Origin: Sphingomonas sp. BK345
Lineage (GTDB): Bacteria; Pseudomonadota; Alphaproteobacteria; Sphingomonadales; Sphingomonadaceae
Length of the DNA: 64,000 bases
Direction: 5' to 3'
NCBI RefSeq assembly: GCF_014193845.1
Contig: NZ_JACHZX010000003.1
Coordinates: 682,001-746,000, forward strand
A model generated the notes under the pieces. That model was not told where the DNA came from, did no database searches, and was given only the letters and a program-made list of their open reading frames with translations. A program made the translations under genes and the position numbers. Below are positions 52,115 through 61,471 of this stretch, one piece after another. Numbering within the stretch: the stretch's first letter is position 1; each line of letters starts with the position of its first letter.

Positions 52115-54190
52115 TCAGATGTCGAGCCGCAGCGAGGCGCGGACGGTGCGGGGCGCACCGGGATAGATCCACAGCCGACTATAAGAGCTGGCCGCGTAGC
52201 GCGCGTCGAACAGATTGTCCGCCTCCAGCCGGAAGCGCAGCCCGGGCGCGACGGGCGCCTCTACCGCGGCCTTCGCCTTCACATAGTCGGGGAGGACCAG
52301 CGGCGTGGCATCGAGCGACCCGGCGCGATCGCCGACATAGGCGACCCCGCCGCTGAGCTGCCACTCGCCGCCGGCGAGGGGGAGGCGGTGGACGACCAGC
52401 AAGGTGCCCGCGTGCTCCGGGACGCCGAGCACCGCGGGCGTCGCGAAGGTGCTGTCGTCGTTGCGCGCGTCGACCCAGCTGTAGTTGGCGACGACCTGCC
52501 AGCGGCGACCGAGGCGGACGGAGAGATCGGCCTCGACACCACGGCTGTTGAGCTCACCGACCGGCGCGTTGAAGCCGGCGTCGAGCGGGTCGGTGGTGAG
52601 GATGTTGGTCTTGGCGATGTCGAACCAGGTGAGGCCCACGTCCACGCCGGCCCAGCGACTCGCGACCCCGACCTCGTAGCCGCGCGCCTCCTCGGGCGCG
52701 AAGCCCTCGCCGGTTCGGCCCGTGCCCGAGTTGAGCAGGAACGACTCGCCCCAGTTGGCGTGGACCGAGAGATGGTTGTCGACCGCGTAGCGCGCGCCCG
52801 CGCGGAACTTCACGGGGGCGTCGACGATGCGACCGACGCCGCCGGTCGTGTTGTTGACGATCTTCTGGCGATAGGGGTCGACGCGCGCGCCGCCGACCAG
52901 CGTGAGGCGATCGGTGACGCTCCACATGTCCTGGACGTAGATCGTGCCCGCCCAGCGGCTCTCGTCGTTGTTGGTGAACGGCAGCAGCGGTGCGGCGATC
53001 GCGCCGGCGCTCGACGCTGGGTCGTAGAGATCGACCGCATAGGGCGCGGTCGCGCTGGGATTGCGACGCATCCAGCGCTCGCCGTAGGTCAGCCGATAGC
53101 CCTTGAGCCCGAGGCTCAGCTGGTGGCGGCCGAGTTCGCCGGCGAGTTCCAGCCGCGCGGAGAGATCGTCCACCGCGAAGTCGCGCGAGCGGCGCTGGCG
53201 CCACACCTGGGTATCGACGATGCGCGACTGGTCGGCCGAGAAGCCCTTCAGCGTGCCGGTACGCCAGACGACGCCGCCGTTCAGCGACCAGCCGGCGCCG
53301 AGCCGCGCCAGGCCGGTGAGCTGGTGCCGCTCGTTGCGGAAGCGCGTGAGGCCGTTGGCGGGATCGCCGTAGTAATTCTCGCGCGGCACGGCGTTGGCGT
53401 CGTCGCCCACCGCCGGCACGCCGCGATCGAACGGCGTGTCGGACTGCATGAACTCACCGAGATAGGTGAGACGGAGCGAGTCGCTCGGCGCCCAGGTCAG
53501 CGAGGGCGAGACGATCCGGCGTCGGAGCGTCACGGTGTCGCGCCAGCCCTCGCTGTCCTCCCCGGCGACGACGATGCGGCCGGCCATCGTGTCGGTGAGC
53601 GGCCCGGTGGCGTCCAGCTCGACCCGGCGCGTGTCGAACGACCCGTACAACGCGACCGCGCTGGCGCGCGGGGTGAAGCTCGGCACCTTGCTGACGATGT
53701 TGACTCGCCCGCCCGGGTCAACGTCGCCGAATACCGCGCCGGCGGGCCCCTTCAGCACCTCGATCCGCTCGACCGTCGCAGGGTCGCGCGGCGGCGCCAT
53801 GCCGCGGTTGGCGACGAAGCCGTCGACGTAGAATTCGGCGCCGCCGTCGGGCGTCCCGAGAAAACCGCGGATCGCGAAATTGTCCAGCACGCCGCCGCGG
53901 TTGTTCTGCTGGCTGAAGCCACTCACCAGCTCCAGCGCGTCGCTCAGACGATAGGTGCCGGCGGCCTCGAGCACGTCGCGTTCCAGCGAGCGGCTCGACT
54001 GCGACATGCGCTCGGTCGCGGGATCGGACGAGAGCGTGCGATCCACCGCGCGACGCGTGCCGAGGACCACGATGTCGGTCCGCTCTTCCGCGCTCTCCTG
54101 CGCCTCAGCGGCGAGTGGGGCGGCGCCAAAGGCGAGCGCCAGGCCGAGAGCGGAAGGACGACGCGGACGGGACACGGAAGCGAAAGACAT
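52115..54190 (-). CDS. TonB-dependent siderophore-type receptor
   Basis: A 691-residue receptor of the FhuA/FpvA siderophore type. It has a signal peptide (about 1-32, cleavage near AEAQ), a plug with LELVSGFSQQNNRGGVLDNF, AIRGFLGTP, VERIEVLKGPAGAVFG and PGGRVNIVSK, and a barrel ending RTVRASLRLDI. The plug differs from the ZnuD-like receptors in this window. I chose the ATG at 54190 because a palindromic operator-like site (54233-54250) would otherwise lie inside the gene. Confidence 0.88.
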   Translation of the reverse strand: MSFASVSRPRRPSALGLALAFGAAPLAAEAQESAEERTDIVVLGTRRAVDRTLSSDPATERMSQSSRSLERDVLEAAGTYRLSDALELVSGFSQQNNRGGVLDNFAIRGFLGTPDGGAEFYVDGFVANRGMAPPRDPATVERIEVLKGPAGAVFGDVDPGGRVNIVSKVPSFTPRASAVALYGSFDTRRVELDATGPLTDTMAGRIVVAGEDSEGWRDTVTLRRRIVSPSLTWAPSDSLRLTYLGEFMQSDTPFDRGVPAVGDDANAVPRENYYGDPANGLTRFRNERHQLTGLARLGAGWSLNGGVVWRTGTLKGFSADQSRIVDTQVWRQRRSRDFAVDDLSARLELAGELGRHQLSLGLKGYRLTYGERWMRRNPSATAPYAVDLYDPASSAGAIAAPLLPFTNNDESRWAGTIYVQDMWSVTDRLTLVGGARVDPYRQKIVNNTTGGVGRIVDAPVKFRAGARYAVDNHLSVHANWGESFLLNSGTGRTGEGFAPEEARGYEVGVASRWAGVDVGLTWFDIAKTNILTTDPLDAGFNAPVGELNSRGVEADLSVRLGRRWQVVANYSWVDARNDDSTFATPAVLGVPEHAGTLLVVHRLPLAGGEWQLSGGVAYVGDRAGSLDATPLVLPDYVKAKAAVEAPVAPGLRFRLEADNLFDARYAASSYSRLWIYPGAPRTVRASLRLDI

Positions 54191-54232
54191 GCGGGCTCCT
54201 GGGGCGCGACAACCAGCGGCATCGAGATGATT

Positions 54233-54250
54233 GGTATGTTGCAACATTCC
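54233..54250. promoter_or_regulatory. Best candidate Zur-type operator
   Basis: GGTATGTTGCAACATTCC contains the perfect 12-bp palindrome ATGTTGCAACAT, 43 bases before the siderophore receptor start. It is the reference copy for the other sites listed between 35 and 61 kb. Confidence 0.6.
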
Positions 54251-54386
54251 ATACTGCTTCGGCGCCGCGACGCAACACCGCGCGGGATCGCTGCGATCCG
54301 AAACCGGCCCTTGGCCTGACTGCTCACGGAGTCACGCGCTGCAAGCGGGAGACGAGCGCGAGCGACGACACTAGCCCGGTGACGCA

Positions 54387-54400
54387 GTTACGTTGTAACG
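54387..54400. promoter_or_regulatory. Candidate Zur-type site before the ZIP gene
   Basis: GTTACGTTGTAACG is nearly palindromic and lies 62 bases before the ZIP start. It shares ACGTTGTAAC with the site at 38241. Confidence 0.5.
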
Positions 54401-54461
54401 CCGCGCGTCGGCGCGGCGGCGTTATGGGTCAGGGCGGAATGAGTTCGGGTGCGCGATCGAG

Positions 54462-55220
54462 GTGGAGCGGACGACATACGTCAGCGGTGGCGCTGCCGGG
54501 GTGCTGTCGTTGACCGTCCCGTTCGTTCCACTCGCGTTCGGCGTCGCGGCCAGCCTGACGACGATCGCCGGCGGCGTGCTGGCGTTCCGACTGGCCCATC
54601 GCATGACGGCGATCCTGGCAATCGCGGCGGGGGTCGTGCTGGGAGTCGCCTTCTTCGACCTTCTGCCCGAGGCACTTGAGTTCGGCGAGCGAAGCTACAC
54701 GCATCGGAGCACGATCGCGCTGGCGGCGCTCGGCTTCACCGGTTATCTGCTCCTAAGCCGCCTCCTGGCCACGGCGGAGAAGCGGAGCCGATGGCAGGCC
54801 CATCTCGGACCAGCCAGCCTGACGCTGCACAGCTTCCTCGACGGATTGCTGATGGGCATGGCCTTCCAGATCGCGCCGGAGATCGGCTGGGCGGTCGCGC
54901 TGGCGGTGCTGACGCACGACCTGGCAGACGGGGTCAACACGGTGAGCCTCGCGCTCTCCATAGCGCATCGCGGCTTGGCGGTGAGATGGCTCGTCGTCAA
55001 CGGCCTGGCCCCGCTCGCTGGCGTCTTGATCGGGCTGCTGATCCGGCTGCCGGACGCGGTGTTCACCCCGTTGTTGGCGATCTTCGCCGGCGTGTTCCTC
55101 TACATCGGCGCCTGCGAGCTGCTGCCGCGGAGCCTCGCGAGGGACGGCCGGCTCCGTACCACCTGGGCGGTGCTGGCGGGGATCGCCCTGATGCTGGCGG
55201 TCACGCGGTACGCCGGCTAG
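54462..55220 (+). CDS. ZIP-family metal transporter
   Basis: A 252-residue inner-membrane protein with about eight helices. The ZIP metal-binding motifs are in the fourth and fifth helices: LTLHSFLDGLLMGMAF (His-x3-Asp) and AVLTHDLADGVNTVSLAL (His-x3-Asp). ZIP proteins import zinc or other divalent metals into the cytoplasm. The start is the GTG at 54462. An almost palindromic operator-like site lies upstream, which fits induction by zinc shortage. Confidence 0.88.
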   Translation: MERTTYVSGGAAGVLSLTVPFVPLAFGVAASLTTIAGGVLAFRLAHRMTAILAIAAGVVLGVAFFDLLPEALEFGERSYTHRSTIALAALGFTGYLLLSRLLATAEKRSRWQAHLGPASLTLHSFLDGLLMGMAFQIAPEIGWAVALAVLTHDLADGVNTVSLALSIAHRGLAVRWLVVNGLAPLAGVLIGLLIRLPDAVFTPLLAIFAGVFLYIGACELLPRSLARDGRLRTTWAVLAGIALMLAVTRYAG

Positions 55221-55378
55221 GCTCTGGTCCAATGGGCGATAGTCCCCCGGGCGCATGTCAGGATCAAGCGCAGTCGCGTTCGTGGCATCTGGCGCCTGCC
55301 GGCGGCGGTCCGACCCTGGCAGCGGTAGGCGCCGCCCCGGCCATGTCAGCCGGCGATGATGTACGGGACGATGGCGGA

Positions 55379-56188
55379 TCAGCGCGGCAGCCGCGGCATG
55401 ACGCGTTGCTCGAGCAGGCGCGCCTCCGCGGCGCAGTCGCGCGCCGGGGCGGCGCCGCCCGCACGCAGCGCCGCCAGCTCCGCTCGGACCTCGCCCAGCG
55501 CGGCCTGGTAGGCGGGCTTCGTGGACACGAGCGCCATGGTGGCGGAGGCGGACTGCATGCCGGCCTCGACCGCGCTCTCGTTGTGCGCGCCGCAGACGAA
55601 GCGGCTGTCGCCGTAGGCGCGGCCGCGCGTCAGGATCTCCTGCGCGCGCTCCGGGATCGCCGCGGTGAGGACCAGCGCCCAGGTCCAGCCCCATGTCGTG
55701 TGTCCGGAGGGATAGTCGTAGCTCATGTGGTGGGCTCGCTCGTCGTAGAGCTGCGCGGGCGCCTGGCAGACGGGGCCGCGATCGATCACGAACGGGCGGT
55801 CTCGCCGGAACACCTCCTTGGCGTGCCCGGTCTGCGCGCCGGTGTCGGCACCGGCGCGCTGCACCAGGGCGGCGAGTTCGGGGGCGCTCTGCGGGGTGAG
55901 CTGCACCCCCGCTGCGCAGCTGAAGTCGTTCATCAGCGCCGGGACGCTGTAGTCGGCGTCGGCGGTGGCGAGCTGCCAGCGCGGTGATCCCTTCAGGGCG
56001 CGGGTCGCACGGAAGATCGTACGGTCGGTCTCGTAACGTGGGTCGCCCTTCGCCGGCGCCGGCTCCAGGACCGGCACGACGTCGAACTCGCCGTCCACCA
56101 GGAAGCCCCGGCTCTGCTGCGACGCTGCCACGCCGAGCGACGCGAGGCAGGAGAGGGTAAGGCCGAGGAGGACGTGGGCACGGCTCAT
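55379..56188 (-). CDS. PAP2-type class A acid phosphatase, altered active site
   Basis: A 269-residue exported protein (signal MSRAHVLLGLTLSCLASLGV, then ASQQ). The three PAP2 motifs are KEVFRRDRP (K-x6-R-P), YPSGH, and SRFVCGAHNESAVEAG. The last corresponds to SR-x5-H-x3-D, but the final aspartate is alanine here, which could weaken catalysis. The family hydrolyses phosphomonoesters in the periplasm. Four cysteines suggest disulfides. It is convergent with the ZIP gene. Confidence 0.85.
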   Translation of the reverse strand: MSRAHVLLGLTLSCLASLGVAASQQSRGFLVDGEFDVVPVLEPAPAKGDPRYETDRTIFRATRALKGSPRWQLATADADYSVPALMNDFSCAAGVQLTPQSAPELAALVQRAGADTGAQTGHAKEVFRRDRPFVIDRGPVCQAPAQLYDERAHHMSYDYPSGHTTWGWTWALVLTAAIPERAQEILTRGRAYGDSRFVCGAHNESAVEAGMQSASATMALVSTKPAYQAALGEVRAELAALRAGGAAPARDCAAEARLLEQRVMPRLPR

Positions 56189-56366
56189 GCTCGATCACCT
56201 ATGGTTATGCGTGGCAATTATCCGGGAAGGGCGTGCGCGCTGCGTCGATCTCGAGCAAGGACCATCGCTCGGCGGTCCGTTGCGACGAGACATCCCGATG
56301 CGTTTGGACGCGACGAACCGAAAGGGGGCAGCTTGAAAGAGACTTGTCATCTGTCACTAAGGTCAT

Positions 56367-56384
56367 GGTATGATACACTATCCC
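56367..56384. promoter_or_regulatory. Candidate Zur-type site or promoter before merC-like gene
   Basis: GGTATGATACACTATCCC, 25 bases before the start. GGTATG matches the reference copy, and TATGAT is also a fair -10 box. Confidence 0.4.
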
Positions 56385-56408
56385 ATATTTCTAGCTGAAC
56401 GGAAGACA

Positions 56409-56849
56409 ATGTCCACTACTCTCCCGCAGGTCGCGGATGGGCCGCGCACGCGGCGCTGGGTCCGGCTCGCCGACAGCGCGGCGATGGTCGCTTCCGCGCT
56501 GTGCCTCGTCCACTGTCTCGTCCTGCCGACTCTCCTGCTCGCCCTGCCGCTGCTCGCGGCGGTCGTGACCATCCCGGAGACGTTCCACCCGATCGCCTTT
56601 CTCGTGGCGCTGCCGTTCAGCGCGTTCGCGCTGCTCTCCGGTCATCGGCGCCATCGCCGCCGGTGGCCCGGCTTGATGGCCCTAGTCGGACTGACTCTGC
56701 TCGGGTTCGCCGCTTTCGTCATCGAGGGTGAAGCCGTCGAGCGCGCGATGAGCTCGCTCGGCGCGATCCTGCTCGCGATCGGCCACGTCGCGAACTGGCG
56801 GGCGATGACGCATCGGGGAGTGTCCTGCGTGGTCGGCGATGCCGCATGA
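56409..56849 (+). CDS. MerC-domain membrane protein
   Basis: A 146-residue, four-helix inner-membrane protein of the MerC family. The first helix holds SALCLVHCLVLPTLL with the Cys-x3-Cys pair of MerC-type metal carriers. Other helices are LLALPLLAAVVTI, LVALPFSAFALLS and LMALVGLTLLGFAAFV. MerC takes up mercuric ion in mer operons; in metal-starvation loci it may handle zinc. I chose the ATG at 56409 (MSTTLP) since the operator/promoter-like site lies just upstream. No merR, merT or merA is near. Confidence 0.82.
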   Translation: MSTTLPQVADGPRTRRWVRLADSAAMVASALCLVHCLVLPTLLLALPLLAAVVTIPETFHPIAFLVALPFSAFALLSGHRRHRRRWPGLMALVGLTLLGFAAFVIEGEAVERAMSSLGAILLAIGHVANWRAMTHRGVSCVVGDAA

Positions 56850-57054
56850 GCACGCTGCTCCCGAGAAGCGTCGACAGGGTGTCGGCGCCTGGCCTCACAG
56901 TGTGGTCGGCGCGTATGTGCGTGTGGCGCGAGCGCGCCGGAGAAGCCATCGCTCGCGCGCGGTGCCCCGTCCCGCAGGCTGACTCACCGCTTCTCCCTTG
57001 CGGCGCGCGTGCGCTAGCGCGACGCTGGATCCTCGATCGCTACCAGGAAGCCCG

Positions 57055-58956
57055 ATGCGTCTGATCCTCTTCACATTGCCCCTCCTGGCCGCGGCGACCC
57101 CGTTGTCCGCGCAGGTGATCCACCAATATGGCGCGCTCGCGCTCGCCCCGACGGGTGACCGCGTCGCCGCGGTGGAGAGCGGCGGCGGCCACGGAGCGGT
57201 GACGATCCGGCGCGTCGCCGATGGCGCGATCGTCCGCACCATCGACCCGTGCGCGACGTGCAGCTACACCGGCCTGACCTTCGCGCCCGATGGCGCGCTG
57301 CTGTTCCTCGCGCGCGATCCGGCCACCCCCGGCGTTCGGCTGCTTCGCGCCGACGCGAGCGCGAGCGCCCCGCGCCTCATCGCCACGGTGGCGGGGATCG
57401 CACAGACACCGCGGGTCTCCCCCGACGGCCGCCGCGTCGCGCTGCTGATCACGCTCGGCGCCGCGAAGGAGTCGGGCGCGACCCAGGCGGGCGTCCGCCA
57501 GGTCGGCGAGATCGGCGAGCGGAACGACGAGCAGCGGCTCGCGATCGTCGACATCGACGGCGCGGCGCGCGCGGCGACACCGCTGTCGCCGGCTGGGCGC
57601 TACGTCTACGAATATGACTGGACGCCCGACGGCCGCACCCTCGTCGCCACGACCGCGCTGGGTAACGGCGACAGCAACTGGTGGGTAGCGACGCTCGACG
57701 CGATCGACGCGCGCACCGGCGCGGTCAGGTCGATCGCTCGACCGACCACCCAGCTCAACCAGCCGCGCGTGTCGCCCGACGGCCGCACCGTGGCCTATAT
57801 TGGCGGGCTGATGAGCGACTTCGGCTCGATCGGCGGCGACGTCTTCACCGTTCCCCTGGCGGGAGGCACGCCCGCCAACGTCACCGCGGGCGCGCGGTCC
57901 ACCGTCACCACCATCGCCTGGACCGCAGGCGGGCTGCGCACCGTCGCGCTGTCGGGCGACGAGGTGCAGCTCGGCAGGCTGCGGCCCGGCCAGCCGATCG
58001 CACGCGCCGACGGTCGCGCGGTGACCGCGTCGGCGGGCGACGGGCGCGCGGTCTTCTCGGCCGACGGGCGCGTCGCCGCCGCGGTGCTGCAGGACTTCAC
58101 GCACGCGCCCGCGATCTATGCGGGGCCGCTCGGCGCGCTGCGCCAGCTAACCCACGACAATGACGCGCTGCCGGCGCGCGCGGCCGCTCGCAGCGTCCGC
58201 TGGACCAGCGAGGGCTATGACGTGCAGGGTTGGCTGCTCGCGCCGCGCGCACCGGTCGCGGGCAAGGCGCCGATGATCACGGTTGTGCACGGCGGCCCGG
58301 CCGCGGCCACCACGCCGACCTATCTGGCGCCGACCTCGCTCAACGCGGCACTGGTGGCCGCGGGCTATTACGTGTTCCTGCCGAACCCGCGCGGCAGCTA
58401 CGGCCAGGGTGAGGCGTTCACCACGGCGAACCGGCGCGATTTCGGCGGCGGCGACCTGCGGGACATCCTCGCCGGGATCGACGCGGTGGAGCGGGTCGCA
58501 CCCGTGGACGACGCGCGCCTCGGCCTCGCCGGGTGCAGCTACGGCGGCTTCATGGCCATGTGGGCGAACACGCAGACTAACCGCTTCAAGGGGATCGTCG
58601 CGGGCGCCGGCCTGTCGAACTGGGTGAGCTACTACGGCACCAACGGCATCGACCAGTGGATGCTGCCCTTCTTCGGCAAGACGATGTACGACGACATGGC
58701 CGCCTACGAGAAGGTGTCGGCGATCTACCACGCGAAGAGCGCCCGGACGCCGACATTCATCTACGTCGGCGAGCGCGACATCGAGGTGCCGCCGACCCAA
58801 TCGATCGAGTGGTGGCACGCGCTGCGCGACCGCCACGTGCCCGTGAGCCTCGTCGTCTACCCCGACGCGGGCCACTGCGTCACCGGCGCGGACCAGGCGA
58901 GCGACGTCCGCGCGCGCTCCGTCGCGTGGCTCGACCGCTATGTGAGAGGGCAATAG
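57055..58956 (+). CDS. S9-family prolyl oligopeptidase-like peptidase
   Basis: A 633-residue exported serine peptidase. Signal MRLILFTLPLLAAATPLSAQ; then a WD40-like beta-propeller (about 30-390, repeats such as RVSPDGRTVAYIGG); then an alpha/beta hydrolase domain with the nucleophile in AGCSYGGFMAMW, aspartate in ERDIEVPP and histidine in DAGHCV. Members cut short peptides, often dipeptides from the N-terminus. I chose the ATG at 57055 for the signal peptide. No clear operator-like site is seen upstream. Confidence 0.9.
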   Translation: MRLILFTLPLLAAATPLSAQVIHQYGALALAPTGDRVAAVESGGGHGAVTIRRVADGAIVRTIDPCATCSYTGLTFAPDGALLFLARDPATPGVRLLRADASASAPRLIATVAGIAQTPRVSPDGRRVALLITLGAAKESGATQAGVRQVGEIGERNDEQRLAIVDIDGAARAATPLSPAGRYVYEYDWTPDGRTLVATTALGNGDSNWWVATLDAIDARTGAVRSIARPTTQLNQPRVSPDGRTVAYIGGLMSDFGSIGGDVFTVPLAGGTPANVTAGARSTVTTIAWTAGGLRTVALSGDEVQLGRLRPGQPIARADGRAVTASAGDGRAVFSADGRVAAAVLQDFTHAPAIYAGPLGALRQLTHDNDALPARAAARSVRWTSEGYDVQGWLLAPRAPVAGKAPMITVVHGGPAAATTPTYLAPTSLNAALVAAGYYVFLPNPRGSYGQGEAFTTANRRDFGGGDLRDILAGIDAVERVAPVDDARLGLAGCSYGGFMAMWANTQTNRFKGIVAGAGLSNWVSYYGTNGIDQWMLPFFGKTMYDDMAAYEKVSAIYHAKSARTPTFIYVGERDIEVPPTQSIEWWHALRDRHVPVSLVVYPDAGHCVTGADQASDVRARSVAWLDRYVRGQ

Positions 58957-59020
58957 CCTTGGCCGGTCGGCCGCACGCGGCCGCCGCAGCGATCCTCAAG
59001 CAGGACGTCCGGCGAGGGGC

Positions 59021-59722
59021 CTAGTCTTCGCCGTGCTTCGGCCCGCCGACCGCGACCGGGGACGCCTCGGCCGGGCCGACCGTCTCCTGCAGCGCGAGCC
59101 GCTCGTCGCCGGTGGCCATGAACGCTAGCGGATCGATCGCGCGGTCCGCGACGCGTACCTCATAGTGGAGGTGGCTCCCGGTCGAGCGCCCGGTCGAGCC
59201 GACTAGCGCGATCACGTCGCCGCGATGCACCCGCTGCCCCGCGGTGACGAGGATGCGTGAGAGATGTCCGTAGCGCGTCTGGATGCGGGCGCCGTGGTCG
59301 AGCTGGACGAGGTTGCCGTAGCCGCGCGCACGCTCAGCCTGGCTGACGATCCCGTCGGCGGTGGCATGGACCGGCGTCCCGGTCGAGGCGGCCAGATCGA
59401 CTCCCGCGTGCATCGCGGTACCATGGCCGAACGGATCGCTGCGCATACCGAAAGGGGATGTATAGCGGAAACTGTCGAGCGGCCGCTGCGACGGCACCGA
59501 CGCTTCAGAGCGTGGCGGGCGATCCGCCGCTTTCCACCGGTCGAAGAGATCCCGGAACGGCAGGTCGCCTTGCAGGGGCACAGTGCTTACCGCGGAGCCG
59601 GCGGCCGCGTCGACGTCGTCCCGCGCGTCGGTCGCATGCGCTGGTGCGCTGGTCACTGTTGCAAGAACGAGTGCGAAGGCGGCGTACCAGCGCGTGGCTG
59701 TGCTCAGTCCGACGTTCATCAT
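59021..59722 (-). CDS. M23-family (LytM-like) zinc peptidase
   Basis: A product of about 233 residues with a signal sequence (WYAAFALVLATVTSAPAHA). The LytM domain spans about 85-200 with zinc ligands in GTAMHAGVDLA (His-x3-Asp) and GSHLHYEVRV (His-x-His), preceded by SPFGMRSDPFG. Active members cut peptidoglycan cross-links; all four key residues are present. Start at the ATG at 59722; the TTG at 59728 and ATG at 59719 are alternatives. It is convergent with the S9 gene. Confidence 0.88.
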   Translation of the reverse strand: MMNVGLSTATRWYAAFALVLATVTSAPAHATDARDDVDAAAGSAVSTVPLQGDLPFRDLFDRWKAADRPPRSEASVPSQRPLDSFRYTSPFGMRSDPFGHGTAMHAGVDLAASTGTPVHATADGIVSQAERARGYGNLVQLDHGARIQTRYGHLSRILVTAGQRVHRGDVIALVGSTGRSTGSHLHYEVRVADRAIDPLAFMATGDERLALQETVGPAEASPVAVGGPKHGED

Positions 59723-59793
59723 GCTCAATGTCCCCGCGTCCTCCGTCTTGCCCAGACGTCACCACGGCGTCTCGCTGAACTCAACGTGTGATG

Positions 59794-59808
59794 AGATACT
59801 GTATCGAT
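59794..59808. promoter_or_regulatory. Candidate Zur-type site before the M23 peptidase
   Basis: GAGATACTGTATCGA, with GATAC/GTATC as inverted halves, lies about 72 bases upstream of the start. Confidence 0.4.
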
Positions 59809-59810
59809 GG

Positions 59811-60127
59811 ATGGTTGCCGTCGTGCGCCGGAACGTTGAGCCCCGTTCACTGTCGGGTGGCTGCACCGGCGGGCAGGGTCGGCCATCGTGCGATACGAGG
59901 CGCGGCCTTCCAGGCTTTAGGCGAGACAATGCCACGAGCCACAAAAGCCTGAGAGGCGGCCGTCTAGGAGGTGATCTGTTCAGCTTCCTAATTCGCCATC
60001 GGTGTATCGATTAGATCTTCGAAGGACAAGAATTAGCTGATTGGTATATCAAATTAGCAAACTAGCTGTGACGAAAGATACCTTTGCATGAACTTCTATC
60101 TTTTAGGTCGCGTCTTCGGTTTAATGG
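59811..60127. other. Intergenic, AT-richer right half
   Basis: No supported gene. The part 60015-60127 is unusually AT-rich and contains TTGGTATATCAAA, a short palindrome downstream of the PLP gene; its meaning is unclear. Confidence 0.4.
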
Positions 60128-61390
60128 CTAGGCGAACAGATTCCGCTCCGATCGAACTGCGTCGACAAGCTTCCCGAGTTCGGAACGTGTATTGAACAAG
60201 GATGGAGTGACGCGCAACACGGGGCCTGAAGCCAGTCCCTGTTTCGCGACGACGAGAACCCGATGTTTCTCGACGAAGCGCTGCTGCGCCAGGCGTGCCT
60301 GCTCCAAGGTCCGCTGACCGGGAAGACGAAAGGCACCGATGACGGCGCAACGGCCGGGCTCCTCGGGATGGACGATCTGCAAGCCAGGCAAGTCACGGAT
60401 CGCTCTCGTCCAGTGTTCGCGCTTCCCGATCAGGTCAGCGAGCTTGCGGCTCGGCCCGATCGCGCGATGCTCGCTGATCGCCGTGGGTATCGTCAGCCTT
60501 GCCGCGAAATCGACGGTCCCGGTCGGTACACGAGCCCGGACGTCGTCTTCGTCGTGAATGTGGTTACCGAGCCACGGTGCGATGTCCGCCAGCCGGCTCG
60601 CTCGAACGTAGATCGCGCCTGTCCCGAGCGGGGCCGCCAACCACTTGTGGAGGCTGAAGCCCATGAGATCCACGCCGAGCTCGTCCACGTCCACGGGCAG
60701 CAGGCCGACGGACTGCGCGCTGTCGAGGATGACGTCGACGCCTCGTGCCCTCGCCATCGCCGCGATCTCGCGGACCGGCAGGACCAGACCGCTGCGGTTG
60801 GAGACATGCGTCAGAAGCAGCAAGCGGGCACGAGGCGTGTCACGTAGCACCTGCTCGTAGGCGGCAAGGATGTTCGCCGTCGTCGATGGCTCGGGAAGGG
60901 CGACGTGAACCTGCGTGGCGCCCCGCGCCGAGGCGAGATGCGCCATGGCGTATTGCATCTCGTCATAGTCGATGTCGGCTGTGATGACGGCATCGCCAGC
61001 CTTGAGCGGTCGGTAGTTCACGATCAGGGCGTACAGCGCTTCGGTGCCGCCGGCGCACAAGGCGACCTCGCCTGATCGTGCTCCGATCAAGTCGGCGACG
61101 CTGTCGGTTGCGGGCTGCAACCGCGCGTCCTGTGAGAGGCGTGGCAGGGCGCTGCGCAGGAACAACGCATTGTGGCGGTTCACCCACTCACCGTGCTGGC
61201 GATAGGCAGCAGCGACCGTTTGGGTCATCGCGCCATAATAAGCGGCGTCGAAGTTCGCGAGGCTGCGATCGACGTCGTAGCGGTCGATCATCGCATCTCT
61301 CCCTGCGCGGACCATTTCTCCGGGTGCGGGCCAGGCGGCGTCTGCGACCGCGCCGCCCACCAGGCTTATGAATGCTCTTCGCCCGTTCAC
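60128..61390 (-). CDS. Tat-exported class V aminotransferase-like PLP enzyme
   Basis: A 420-residue fold-type I PLP protein of the class V group (isopenicillin-N-epimerase/cysteine-desulfurase-like). The PLP lysine is in FSLHKWLAAPLGTG, with the aspartate partner in VDVILDSAQSVG and an N-terminal-side CAGGTEALYALIV. The N-terminus NGRRAFISLVGGAVADAAW looks like a Tat signal, so it would fold with PLP in the cytoplasm and then be exported. The GTG at 61390 is preceded by AGGAG. It is divergent from the TonB receptor at 61472 and shares an operator-like site. The substrate is unknown. Confidence 0.82.
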   Translation of the reverse strand: MNGRRAFISLVGGAVADAAWPAPGEMVRAGRDAMIDRYDVDRSLANFDAAYYGAMTQTVAAAYRQHGEWVNRHNALFLRSALPRLSQDARLQPATDSVADLIGARSGEVALCAGGTEALYALIVNYRPLKAGDAVITADIDYDEMQYAMAHLASARGATQVHVALPEPSTTANILAAYEQVLRDTPRARLLLLTHVSNRSGLVLPVREIAAMARARGVDVILDSAQSVGLLPVDVDELGVDLMGFSLHKWLAAPLGTGAIYVRASRLADIAPWLGNHIHDEDDVRARVPTGTVDFAARLTIPTAISEHRAIGPSRKLADLIGKREHWTRAIRDLPGLQIVHPEEPGRCAVIGAFRLPGQRTLEQARLAQQRFVEKHRVLVVAKQGLASGPVLRVTPSLFNTRSELGKLVDAVRSERNLFA

Positions 61391-61433
61391 CTCGGCTCCT
61401 CTCGCTTGACCCCGCGTCTTCTAACCGGCAGGA

Positions 61434-61450
61434 GTGATACAATATATCAA
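61434..61450. promoter_or_regulatory. Candidate operator shared by PLP enzyme and TonB receptor
   Basis: GTGATACAATATATCAA, with TGATA/TATCA inverted halves, lies 44 bases before the PLP gene and 22 before the receptor, which are divergent. Confidence 0.5.
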
Positions 61451-61471
61451 TAAATCGAAAAGGGGTATCTT

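Noticed and set aside
52043..54319. A 758-residue plus-strand open frame
   Set aside because: Antisense shadow of the siderophore receptor; no domain.
56409..56849. A mercury-resistance operon
   Set aside because: The MerC-like gene stands alone, without merR, merT, merP or merA; zinc-region context fits better.
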